This document shows positions 16,678 to 24,010 of a DNA stretch of 58,880 nt, in pieces (the stretch's first letter is position 1; each line of letters starts with the position of its first letter). This DNA is from Gammaproteobacteria bacterium. Its GTDB lineage: Bacteria > Pseudomonadota > Gammaproteobacteria > Thiohalomonadales > Thiohalomonadaceae. The stretch covers positions 1-58,880 of the forward strand of contig QKED01000079.1 of the NCBI GenBank assembly GCA_003252455.1. The letters run 5' to 3'. The translations under genes and the position numbers were made by a program. The notes below the pieces were generated by a model. That model did not search any database and was not told where the DNA came from. It saw only the letters and a list, made by a program, of their open reading frames with translations.

Positions 16678-18555
16678 TCACCCGGCGGCGCGCCCCTCGA
16701 AGCGCTCCAGCAGGCGCTCGCTGCGCTCCAGCTCCAGGCGCCAGGCGAGGCGCGGGCGCAGGGGCGCAAGGGGGAGGGAGGCGGGCACCTGCTCGCCGTG
16801 GGTCAGCGGCTCCTCTTGTTGTAGCCGCGCCAGCACCGCGAGCAGCTCGGGGTCGGCCCGGTAGTGCTCGACCAGGAAGTCGATGGCGCCCTGGTCGAGG
16901 TTGACCGCGTAGTGGCGCACCAGATCGGCGGCCAGGCGCTCGGCGGTGTGGCCCAGGGGCTGGTGCAGCTCGCGCACCATGGCGCTGCCGTGGGCGATCT
17001 TGGTGGCCGGGCTCTGGCCCGGTTCGAGCAGGCCGAAGTGGGCGCCGTTGGCGGTGTCGATGGCGCGCTGTACCTCGGGCCGGGCGATGTGCAGCGCCTG
17101 GTCGAGGGTCTGACAGAGGTCGATGGCCAGGCGCCGGGCGCGCTCCACGTCGAGGGGCTGGCGGTCGAGGTCGGTGAGTTGGCGCTGTAGCGCCTCGGCC
17201 AGCTCGATGCGCGCCTCCTCGTCGAGGCCGAGGCGCTTCTCGCTGATGCGCAGACCGCGCCGCCCGTGGCCGGTGCGTAGGGTCGGCGCCTCCTTGAGCA
17301 GGTCGTCCCAGCGGGTGCGGGCGCGGGTCAGGGCGCGGGCGGCACGCTGGAACTGCTCCTGACTGTGCTGTAGATCGCGCAGAAGTAGCAGGGCGCCGCG
17401 CATCACCCGCACGCTCTCGGCCAGTGGCTCGACGCGACTCTGGCGCCCGAGCAGCAGGGCGGAGCGTAGCCGTGCCATCTGCCGCGCGAGGCGGTCGAGG
17501 GCCGTGCGGATCTCCTGTTTGAGGCGCTGGTTGGCGCGCCCGCCCGGCGGGTCCTGCAGCTCGGCGCCCTCGCTCTCCACCAGCCACGAGACCAGCCCCT
17601 CAATGCGCCCCTGGGTGACGGCGCGGGCGATGGCGTAGCGGTGGCGCGTCTTCTCCAGCGCCTCACCGGCGTGGGCCTGGTGCCAGGCGCCGCGGTAGGT
17701 GACGCCGAGCAGGGTGAAGTGGCGACCGAACAGCAGCTCCAGGCAGAGCTGTACCAGCGCCTCGACGTCGGCCAGGGTGATCAGCGCGCGGTTGTCGCGC
17801 GCCATGGCGGTGAGGCAGTGCTCGATGAACTGGCCCTGGCGCGGTGCCCCTTCGCGCAGGGTCGGTGCCTGCCCCGCCAGGCGTGCGCGCAGTTGGCTGG
17901 CCAGCTCCGGGCTCTGCTCGCCGAGGCGCGCCAGCGCCTCGCGCAGCGGCACCTCGGCCTCGGCGCGCAGGTCGTCACTGCGGCTGTTGAGGCCGTTGCG
18001 CCGGTAGAGCTCCAGGCGATGGGCGCTCTCGGCCAGCGCCTTGTCGTCGCTCAGCTCCTCGACCACCAGGGCCAGGGCGGCGGGGCTCAACTCGCCCTGG
18101 GCCAGTAGCTTGCCCGCGGCGGCGGTGCGCCGCTGGGCCGGTTCGAGCTGTGCCAGCTCCAGGTCGCGCAGGCGAAACAGCAGCTCGCCGAGCTGGTCGA
18201 CGGTGGTCGCATAGGTGCGCTGACGGGCCCGTTGGCGCCGCTCGCTGCCGAGTTTGTGGCCGAGGTTGGCGAGCAGGCCGACCACACCGGCGAGCACGGT
18301 GTAGCCGATGAAGAAGACCAGGGTCTCGTTGGGCAGGCTCTTGCCGTAGCCGATGTAGTAGCCACCGGCAGCGGCGATGTAGGTGACCGGCCCGGCGGTC
18401 CAGGCCAGTTGCAGCAGGCCGATGCCCCAGGGGATCTGCTCGGCGGCCTCGCTCAGCTCGCCGAGTAGGCGGTGCCCTTCGCGCTCCAGATGGATATCCG
18501 TGGCGCGGGCGCTGCTGGGTGCGGCGTGTTGTTCATCGAGGGGCGTTGGGGTCAT
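16678..18555 (-). CDS. Unrecognised two-helix membrane protein with long helical cytoplasmic region
   Basis: The protein has 625 residues. Two hydrophobic segments lie near the N-terminus (about 43-70 and 78-100), separated by a short loop. About 500 residues follow, rich in Leu, Arg, Glu and Ala, predicted by composition to be helical or coiled-coil. No catalytic motif, Walker box or known domain was recognised. It converges on the GGDEF/EAL gene (11 bases between stops) and lies 53 bases upstream of ectC on the same strand, so it is not obviously part of the ect operon. The ATG at 18555 is the first in frame. Confidence 0.75.
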   Translation of the reverse strand: MTPTPLDEQHAAPSSARATDIHLEREGHRLLGELSEAAEQIPWGIGLLQLAWTAGPVTYIAAAGGYYIGYGKSLPNETLVFFIGYTVLAGVVGLLANLGHKLGSERRQRARQRTYATTVDQLGELLFRLRDLELAQLEPAQRRTAAAGKLLAQGELSPAALALVVEELSDDKALAESAHRLELYRRNGLNSRSDDLRAEAEVPLREALARLGEQSPELASQLRARLAGQAPTLREGAPRQGQFIEHCLTAMARDNRALITLADVEALVQLCLELLFGRHFTLLGVTYRGAWHQAHAGEALEKTRHRYAIARAVTQGRIEGLVSWLVESEGAELQDPPGGRANQRLKQEIRTALDRLARQMARLRSALLLGRQSRVEPLAESVRVMRGALLLLRDLQHSQEQFQRAARALTRARTRWDDLLKEAPTLRTGHGRRGLRISEKRLGLDEEARIELAEALQRQLTDLDRQPLDVERARRLAIDLCQTLDQALHIARPEVQRAIDTANGAHFGLLEPGQSPATKIAHGSAMVRELHQPLGHTAERLAADLVRHYAVNLDQGAIDFLVEHYRADPELLAVLARLQQEEPLTHGEQVPASLPLAPLRPRLAWRLELERSERLLERFEGRAAG

Positions 18556-18608
18556 CGTGCAGAGAGCGGGCCGGGCAGGCGGCGGCTGCCACTGCCCGGT
18601 GCAGGGGG

Positions 18609-19034
18609 TTAGCCGTTACGTAGGCGGGCGTAGGCATCGTGCTCGGGGTGCGGGGTGTAGGCGCCGTCGGCGTCGTGGTGCTCGCGCCCGGTGAGCGGCG
18701 GGTTGAAGGCGCAGATGAGGCGCATGTCCTCACTGCCGCCGCGCAGCAGGTGCTCGTCGTGGGCGTTGAGCAGGTAGAGGGTGCCGTCCTTGATCGGGTG
18801 GATCTCGCCGGTTTTGAGCTCCTCGATCTCGCCGTCACCGGCGACGCAGTAGACCGCCTCGATGTGGTGCTTGTACCAGATGTGGGTCTCCGTGCCCGCC
18901 TTGATGATGGTCTCGTGGAACGAGAAGCCCGCCTGGTCGCTGTCGAGCACGAAGCGGCGGCTGACCCACTGGCCCCCCTCTGCGTGCACGTCGCGCTCGG
19001 TGCCGATGAGCTGGTCGAGGGTACGGACGATCAT
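18609..19034 (-). CDS. ectC: L-ectoine synthase
   Basis: EctC closes N-gamma-acetyl-diaminobutyrate to the compatible solute ectoine. The 141-residue length is close to the usual EctC size of about 130. The cupin-fold features are present: MIVRTLDQLIGTERDV at the start, FSFHETIIKAGTETHIWYKHH in the middle and RLICAFNPPLTGREHHD near the end. The start overlaps the ectB stop by 4 bases (ATGA), indicating translational coupling as third gene of ectABC. Ectoine synthesis implies a saline habitat. Confidence 0.96.
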   Translation of the reverse strand: MIVRTLDQLIGTERDVHAEGGQWVSRRFVLDSDQAGFSFHETIIKAGTETHIWYKHHIEAVYCVAGDGEIEELKTGEIHPIKDGTLYLLNAHDEHLLRGGSEDMRLICAFNPPLTGREHHDADGAYTPHPEHDAYARLRNG

Positions 19035-20311
19035 GCCACCACCCCCCGGCGCGCCTCTTCGCTACGCGCCAGCAGGTTGCCGATGGCGGCATCGACGATC
19101 GCCAGCCCCTCGCGCAGCACCTCCTCCTCGATGGTCAGTGCGGGGAGGAATTTGACCACGTTGTCCTCGGCTCCGGCCAGCTCGATCACCAGCTTGTTGG
19201 CGAACGCCTCGGCGGAGACCTCGGCGGCGAAGCCGGGGCGTTGGCCCATATCGAGGCCCCAGACCATGCCGATGCCGCGCAGCTCGATCGCCAGTTGCGG
19301 ATACTTGGCGACGATCCGCTCCAGCTCCTCGCGCATGATCTCGCCCTTGTACTGCACGCCGGTGGCGAAGTCGTCGTTGTCCCAGTAGCCGAGTGCCTCG
19401 GTGGCGGCGACGAAGGCGAGGTTGTTGCCACGGAAGGTGCCGGTGTGTTCGCCGGGGCGCCACTGGTCCAGCTCCGGGCGCATCAGCAGGATGGCCATCG
19501 GCAGGCCGCCGCCGATGGATTTGGAGAGGGTCACCATATCCGGCTTGAGCCCGGCGCGCTCGAAGCTGAAGAAGGTGCCGGTGCGCCCGTTGCCCATCTG
19601 GATGTCGTCGATGATGAGCAGGATATCGAACTCACGGCAGAGCGCTTCGAGCTGCTGTAGCCACTCGATGGAGGCGACGTTGATGCCCCCCTCGCCCTGC
19701 ACCGTCTCGACGATGATCGCGGCGGGTAGGTCGATGCCGGAGGAGCCGTCGGCGAGGAACTTGCGCAGATAGGCGATGGTGTCGGTATCGGGCCCGAGGT
19801 AGCCGTCGTAGGGGACCGAGTCGGCGTTGTTGCGCGCGCCGTAGGACTCGTCGCGGTAGAAGTCGTTGCCGGTCACCGCCAGCGAGCCCATGGTCAGGCC
19901 GTGGTAGCCGTTGGTGAAGGCGATGACGTTGGAGCGCTTCTTGACCATGCGCGCCAGCTTCAGCGCGGTCTCCACCGCGTTGGTGCCGGTGGGGCCGGTG
20001 AACTGGACCTTGTAGTTGAGATTGCGCCGCGCGAGGATGGTGTCTTGGAACTTCTGCAGGAAGTTCTTCTTCGCCACAGTCGCCTTGTCCAGGGCGTGGA
20101 CGATGCCGTCGCGCTGCAGATACGCGATCAGCGCCTGGCTGATGGCCGGGTTGTTGTGGCCGTAGTTGAGGGTACCGGCACCGGCGAAGAAGTCGATATA
20201 GCGGTTGTCGTGCTCGTCATACAGGTGCGAGCCGCGGGCCACGTCGAAGACCGCCGGGAAGGCGCGCACGTAACCACGGACCTCGGACTCCAGCTGTTCG
20301 AAGATACGCAT
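19031..20311 (-). CDS. ectB: L-2,4-diaminobutyrate--2-oxoglutarate transaminase
   Basis: EctB is the PLP-dependent first enzyme of ectoine synthesis. It transfers an amino group from glutamate to aspartate semialdehyde to give diaminobutyrate. The 426 residues match the class III aminotransferase fold: FFAGAGTLNYGHNNP, GPTGTNAVETALKLAR, IIDDIQMGNGRTG and the PLP-lysine motif TLSKSIGGGLPM. ATG 20311 follows a strong AGGAGG ribosome-binding site. It is the middle gene of ectABC, with 90 bases to ectA and a 4-base overlap with ectC. Confidence 0.97.
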   Translation of the reverse strand: MRIFEQLESEVRGYVRAFPAVFDVARGSHLYDEHDNRYIDFFAGAGTLNYGHNNPAISQALIAYLQRDGIVHALDKATVAKKNFLQKFQDTILARRNLNYKVQFTGPTGTNAVETALKLARMVKKRSNVIAFTNGYHGLTMGSLAVTGNDFYRDESYGARNNADSVPYDGYLGPDTDTIAYLRKFLADGSSGIDLPAAIIVETVQGEGGINVASIEWLQQLEALCREFDILLIIDDIQMGNGRTGTFFSFERAGLKPDMVTLSKSIGGGLPMAILLMRPELDQWRPGEHTGTFRGNNLAFVAATEALGYWDNDDFATGVQYKGEIMREELERIVAKYPQLAIELRGIGMVWGLDMGQRPGFAAEVSAEAFANKLVIELAGAEDNVVKFLPALTIEEEVLREGLAIVDAAIGNLLARSEEARRGVVA

Positions 20312-20369
20312 GGCGTTGTCCTCCTGAAAAATTTTTTGAGATGAATGCGGGGGAATTCTGTTGTTGTGT

Positions 20370-20391
20370 GGGCGGGCGCAGGGGCCCGCCC
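20370..20391 (-). other. GC hairpin in the ectA-ectB gap
   Basis: An 8-bp perfect stem (GGGCGGGC / GCCCGCCC) with a 6-base loop sits in the 90-base space between the ectA stop and ectB. There is no T-tract, so it is more likely an mRNA-processing or attenuation hairpin than a terminator (inference). Confidence 0.4.
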
Positions 20392-20401
20392 GAGTCGGCC
20401 T

Positions 20402-20923
20402 TCAGGAGGCCTTGGCGAGGGGCGCGTCGAGGGGGCCGACGCGGCGCAGCATCTCGCTGGGGTGGCCAGCGCCGAGCTGCTCGCCAGCGATGAACGCCTC
20501 GCTGTCGATGTCGGCGCCGTGGTCGGCGGCGAAGCGCTCGAAGAGGCGGTTGGAGGCCCGGTTGTCCGGGGTGATGGTGGTCTCCAGGAAGCGTACGTGG
20601 CGGCACTCGGGGCGCGCCAGCAGGCTTGCGAGCATCATCGGCGCGAGGCGTTTGCCGCGCTGGCGTGCGTCGACCGCTACCTGCCAGACGAACAGCGTGT
20701 CGCGGCGGCCGGGGGGGAAGTAGGCCGAGATAAAGCCGATCACACCCTCTGCATCGAGGCACACCATGCTGGTGTCGGCGAAGTGCTCGCAGAGCAGGAA
20801 GTAGGCGTAGGCGGAGTTGAGATCGAGCGGGGGGGAGCGGCGGATGAGGTCGTGAACGGCGGCGCCATCGCTCAGAACCGGTTTGCGGAAGAGGATGTCG
20901 CCCTTGCTGTGGATAGGTTTCAT
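20402..20923 (-). CDS. ectA: L-2,4-diaminobutyrate N-gamma-acetyltransferase
   Basis: EctA acetylates diaminobutyrate with acetyl-CoA, the second step of ectoine synthesis. The 173-residue protein is a GNAT enzyme: LFRKPVLSDGAAVHDLI, LNSAYAYFLLCEHF, then VAVDARQRGKRLAPMMLASL (acetyl-CoA loop) and TTITPDNRASNRLFERFA. ATG 20923 was chosen because it gives the family's N-terminus. The open frame to 21016 runs through the AT-rich promoter region. The nearest AGGAG lies about 25 bases upstream of this ATG, so the start has a poor ribosome-binding site. ectA leads the ectABC operon. Confidence 0.94.
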   Translation of the reverse strand: MKPIHSKGDILFRKPVLSDGAAVHDLIRRSPPLDLNSAYAYFLLCEHFADTSMVCLDAEGVIGFISAYFPPGRRDTLFVWQVAVDARQRGKRLAPMMLASLLARPECRHVRFLETTITPDNRASNRLFERFAADHGADIDSEAFIAGEQLGAGHPSEMLRRVGPLDAPLAKAS

Positions 20924-20969
20924 GGCGGGTTGTCGCCCGAAGGCAGGTCTCCTTTCTGATGGTGAATAA

Positions 20970-20991
20970 ATAATTACAACACGAATTATTA
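20970..20991. promoter_or_regulatory. Candidate EctR operator 1 (upstream of ectA)
   Basis: AATAATT-N8-AATTATT is a perfect 7-bp inverted repeat with an 8-base spacer, 47 bases upstream of the ectA ATG. It lies within sequence that would hold the ectA promoter on the minus strand. The same half-sites and spacing recur at 21115-21136. Confidence 0.6.
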
Positions 20992-21114
20992 TGTGTGCAT
21001 GATGAGTGCCTGTCAATTCAACACGTTTGTCTGCGTGTATGTAACATGCTGTTAATGAATGGGTGCGTGCCTATGTTGATGTCGCTTTCAGGTGAAAACA
21101 TGTTTAGTTCAACA

Positions 21115-21136
21115 AATAATTTACAGCCTAATTATT
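21115..21136. promoter_or_regulatory. Candidate EctR operator 2 (upstream of ectR)
   Basis: This is a second copy of AATAATT-N8-AATTATT, 80 bases upstream of the ectR start. The symmetry extends to 8 bp (AAATAATT/AATTATTT), and it overlaps a direct repeat of ATTTACAG (21119 and 21134). The spacer sequence differs from operator 1 while the half-sites are identical, which points to a protein-binding site. MarR-family EctR is the obvious candidate. Confidence 0.6.
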
Positions 21137-21216
21137 TACAGTTCTAACTGTTTTCTACCTTGCATAGAGGGACTTTGGACTGGCAAAGTAGGCCGCCATC
21201 CAGCGAACCTCAGCCC

Positions 21217-21810
21217 ATGCAGAACCACGACCAAGTGCTTATTGCCATCCGTCGCATCATCCGCGCCGTCGACCTCCACTCCCGTCGTCTCGCCCAGCGC
21301 TCCGGCCTCACCGGGCCGCAACTGTTGGTGATGCAGGCGATCGCCGCCCACGCGCTGCCCACCAGCGGTGAGGTGTCGCGTGAGGTGAGTCTCAGCCAGG
21401 CCACCGTCACCACCATCCTCGATCGCCTGGAGCGCAACGGGTACATCCAACGTATCCGTAGCGAGAGCGACAAGCGCAAGGTGCATCTGCGTCTCACCGA
21501 GGGCGGGCAGCGTCTGCTCGATGCCGCCCCCACTCCGCTGCAGGAGAGCTTCATCGACAGCTTCGACAAGCTCAAGGATTGGGAGCAGCACCTGATCATC
21601 TCCTCTCTGGAGCGGGTGGTGGAGATGATGGACGCGCAAGACCTCGACGCCGCGCCGCTGCTCACCACGCAGGCGCCGAACGGTGAACTCAACCCCTCCT
21701 CGGTGCGCGTCGAGGGGGTGGGGCCACCGACGGCGGCGGCCAACGGTGAGGGGCGCAAGGTGCGGCGACGCGCTACTGAGGAGAGCGCAGGGGAGAAGGC
21801 CAAGGCCTAG
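21217..21810 (+). CDS. ectR: MarR-family regulator of ectoine genes (EctR-like)
   Basis: The protein has 197 residues from the ATG at 21217, divergent from ectABC. The winged helix-turn-helix of MarR proteins is clear: RSGLTGPQLLVMQAI, VSLSQATVTTILDRLERNG (recognition helix) and RSESDKRKVHLRLTEGG (wing). EctR regulators next to ect genes are known in halophilic methylotrophs, where they repress ectABC at low salinity; the same role is inferred here. The C-terminal 45 residues are a charged low-complexity tail beyond the MarR fold. Two matching palindromes in the shared intergenic region fit control of both transcripts. Confidence 0.9.
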   Translation: MQNHDQVLIAIRRIIRAVDLHSRRLAQRSGLTGPQLLVMQAIAAHALPTSGEVSREVSLSQATVTTILDRLERNGYIQRIRSESDKRKVHLRLTEGGQRLLDAAPTPLQESFIDSFDKLKDWEQHLIISSLERVVEMMDAQDLDAAPLLTTQAPNGELNPSSVRVEGVGPPTAAANGEGRKVRRRATEESAGEKAKA

Positions 21811-21834
21811 CGTCTGTAATGCGGCGAAAAAAAA

Positions 21835-21870
21835 AAGAGCCCCCGTCGATCTGCATCGACGGGGGCTCTT
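21835..21870. terminator. Strong bidirectional terminator
   Basis: A 16-bp perfect stem (left arm 21835-21850, right arm 21855-21870, CTGC loop) lies between convergent ectR and the gene ending at 21907. A run of ten A residues at 21827-21836 supplies the T-tract for minus-strand transcripts. Confidence 0.92.
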
Positions 21871-21906
21871 GCGTTGTGCACGACTGAGCCGTGCGCAGGC
21901 CGGTGG

Positions 21907-22749
21907 TTATTCGACCCGATAGTCGCTCAACTCGCCGCGCCAGTAGGGCTGGGGCTTGCCGTCGATGAGCCACTGCGCCTCACCCCGGGTCGGCACCAGT
22001 AGCCCGTCGTGTCGCGCGTAATCCGACCAGACCCCGATCCAGGGGGTCGCTACCTGTGTCTCGCCCACGCTGCGACCGCGCGCCTGCGCCTCCACCCGCG
22101 TCACCAGCCCGTCCTCGCCGAAGCGGAACAGCAGCGCCACGCGCTGCTGGCCGTCGTCGAGGCGCGCCAGGGCGCTCTGCCCGTCCACCGCCTCCCAGCT
22201 CACCGCGCCACCCGGCAGCAGCACCGTCGGGTACCAGGGGCTCTCCGCCAACCAGCGCAGCAGCTCACCCTCGGCCAGCATCGGGGTCGGCTCGGCCTCG
22301 GCCAGGGTGACCAGCCCCATCAGCGAGGCGTGCAGGTGGCCGCGCCCGGTCAGATAGGCGTCCACCACCCGCACCTTCAGCCCCATGCTGAGCGGCAGCA
22401 CCGCCTCCCAGATGAAGCCGGGGTGTGCGGTGCGCACCTGCTGCGCCGCCTGAAATGGGCTCCACTGCGCCTCGTTGTCGCCCTCGCTCAGATTGAGCAC
22501 CCCGCGTTGCGCCAGGCGCACGCCCTGCAGCGGCGCCTGGCCCTCGGGCAGCACCAGGGCCAGGTAGCGTGCCACCGGCTCGGGTAGCCCCGACAGGCTA
22601 TCGGCATGGAAGGGAGGCTGTGAGACGTGGACAGCTTGCGCCTCCAGCGCCGCGCCCAGCCCCTCCACCTCCGTCGACCAGCGCCACTTACCGACCCAGA
22701 GCAGCAGCACCAGCGCCAAGGCGCCGCCCAAGAGAACCCATTTCGCCAT
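21907..22749 (-). CDS. DUF6544/DUF6920-like membrane-anchored protein
   Basis: The protein has 280 residues. One N-terminal membrane helix (about 4-20) is followed by a conserved globular domain. It has the pattern I associate with DUF6544/DUF6920: PVARYLALVLPEGQ, WSPFQAAQQV, HPGFIWEAVL, VDAYLTGRGHL, LAESPWYPTVLLP and a closing VPTRGEAQWLIDG. The function of the family is unknown. The gene is monocistronic and ends at the shared terminator. Confidence 0.68.
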   Translation of the reverse strand: MAKWVLLGGALALVLLLWVGKWRWSTEVEGLGAALEAQAVHVSQPPFHADSLSGLPEPVARYLALVLPEGQAPLQGVRLAQRGVLNLSEGDNEAQWSPFQAAQQVRTAHPGFIWEAVLPLSMGLKVRVVDAYLTGRGHLHASLMGLVTLAEAEPTPMLAEGELLRWLAESPWYPTVLLPGGAVSWEAVDGQSALARLDDGQQRVALLFRFGEDGLVTRVEAQARGRSVGETQVATPWIGVWSDYARHDGLLVPTRGEAQWLIDGKPQPYWRGELSDYRVE

Positions 22750-22933
22750 CTCGATACCTCATCGCGGCCTGCTAGGGATGGGCCGTACGTGCCGACAGTG
22801 TGCCATGCCACAGGGGGGATGGCTGCCCCTCACGCGGGCGTGGCGGGAGGTTGTAGCCGCCTTGCTCGGTCTGCTCTCCTTACCGCAGCGCTGAGGTAAG
22901 GGTGCCGAGCTACCGTCCGGCCTGGGTGGCGAA

Positions 22934-23191
22934 CAAGTCGTTGGCTTGAGGTTTCGTGAGGCGCTGTTCGGTTTCTCGCATTGGAGCGCAAGCCAACGGC
23001 TTGCCACAGCTTGACCAGACAGAGGTATGACGCCGCCCTGGACAAGTGTCGGGTTACGCTGTGCTAACCCGACCTACCGACGGTTCGGTTTTCCGATCTG
23101 GAGCGCAAGCCAACGGCTTGCCACCCCGCATGCGAACACAGCCTTATTGCCGGGTGGTCTGGATGCCCAACACACAAGCCGTTGGCTTGAG
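22934..23191. repeat. Cluster of dispersed palindromic (REP-like) elements
   Basis: Four copies of a palindrome with core CAAGCCGTTGGCTTG lie at 22934-22950, 22989-23007, 23106-23124 and 23175-23191, in alternating orientation. Some are flanked by CTGTTCGG and TGGAGCG. Between copies two and three lies an unrelated palindrome, TCGGGTTA-N8-TAACCCGA (23049-23072), a type common in proteobacterial intergenic DNA. The 500-base gap 22750-23252 holds no convincing gene. Confidence 0.75.
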
Positions 23192-23252
23192 GCTCCGAGA
23201 TGAACTGTTCGGCATCCTGAGTGCCGCTACCCACCGCGCCCATGGGGCGCTC

Positions 23253-23669
23253 CTACACCACCCGCCCACGCAGCGCCTTGTGCTGCCCGCGCTTCTTCTT
23301 TTCATCCACGCGGCGCCTCTGCGAGGCGCGGCTGGGTTTGGTGGCGATGCGCCTCTTCGGCGTGCTGGCCACTGAGCGAATCAGCGTGGCGAGGCGGGCG
23401 AGGGCGGCCTCGCGGTTGGCCTCTTGGGTGCGTGCCTCCTGCGCCTTGAGCACCACCACCCCCTCTTGGGTGATGCGCTGGTCGCTGAGGGCGAGTAGGC
23501 GCTCTTTATAGAGCTCCGGCAGGGAGGAGGTGCGGATATCGAAACGCAGATGGATGGCCGAGGCGAGTTTGTTGACGTTCTGCCCGCCGGGGCCGGAGGC
23601 GCGGATCGGGTTCATCTCCACCTCACTCAGGGGGAGTTGGACGCGTTGGGAGATGTGCAGTGTCTCCAT
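23253..23669 (-). CDS. arfB: Alternative ribosome-rescue factor / peptidyl-tRNA hydrolase ArfB
   Basis: ArfB (YaeJ) enters stalled ribosomes lacking a stop codon and hydrolyses the peptidyl-tRNA. The 138-residue protein has the catalytic GGQ motif in ASGPGGQNVNK (about residues 24-34). Its basic C-terminal tail (RRRVDEKKKRGQHKALRGR) inserts into the empty mRNA channel. The length is typical of ArfB and too short for RF1/RF2. It follows a 60-codon gene by 3 bases. Confidence 0.94.
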   Translation of the reverse strand: METLHISQRVQLPLSEVEMNPIRASGPGGQNVNKLASAIHLRFDIRTSSLPELYKERLLALSDQRITQEGVVVLKAQEARTQEANREAALARLATLIRSVASTPKRRIATKPSRASQRRRVDEKKKRGQHKALRGRVV

Positions 23670-23672
23670 GCG

Positions 23673-23855
23673 CTAGTCCTCCCTGTCGATGGTGAGCGGC
23701 TCGCTGAGGTCATAAGGCGCGTGGCAGCGGGTGACGCTCGGGCCGCAGTCGGGCTGGGCGCGCAGGCACTGCTCCTGCGCCTGCGCCTGCGCCTGTTTGG
23801 GGGGAGCGATAGCGGCCTCGGCGGCCTGATCGAGGTGGCGGCGGGTGTTCTGCAT
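23673..23855 (-). CDS. Small hypothetical protein upstream of arfB
   Basis: A 60-residue frame from the ATG at 23855 ends 3 bases before arfB. The N-terminal half is Ala/Gln-rich (a short coding repeat of Ala-Gln). The C-terminal half has two cysteines in a CGPSVTRCHAPYDL segment. I do not recognise it. The tight spacing to arfB suggests it is translated; confidence is modest because of low complexity. Confidence 0.45.
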   Translation of the reverse strand: MQNTRRHLDQAAEAAIAPPKQAQAQAQEQCLRAQPDCGPSVTRCHAPYDLSEPLTIDRED

Positions 23856-24010
23856 GGTTGGCGTCCTGCGGTGGGGGGACCGGGCAGAGTCTACGTCAGG
23901 TGGCGGGTGCTTGTCGGACCTCAGGTGTCGCGCAGCCGAGGGCACGAGCGCGGGTGCGGCGTAGGGGAGTGGTCGCCCCCCACGCCGGCGTGGCAAATCG
24001 TCCCGAGCGA

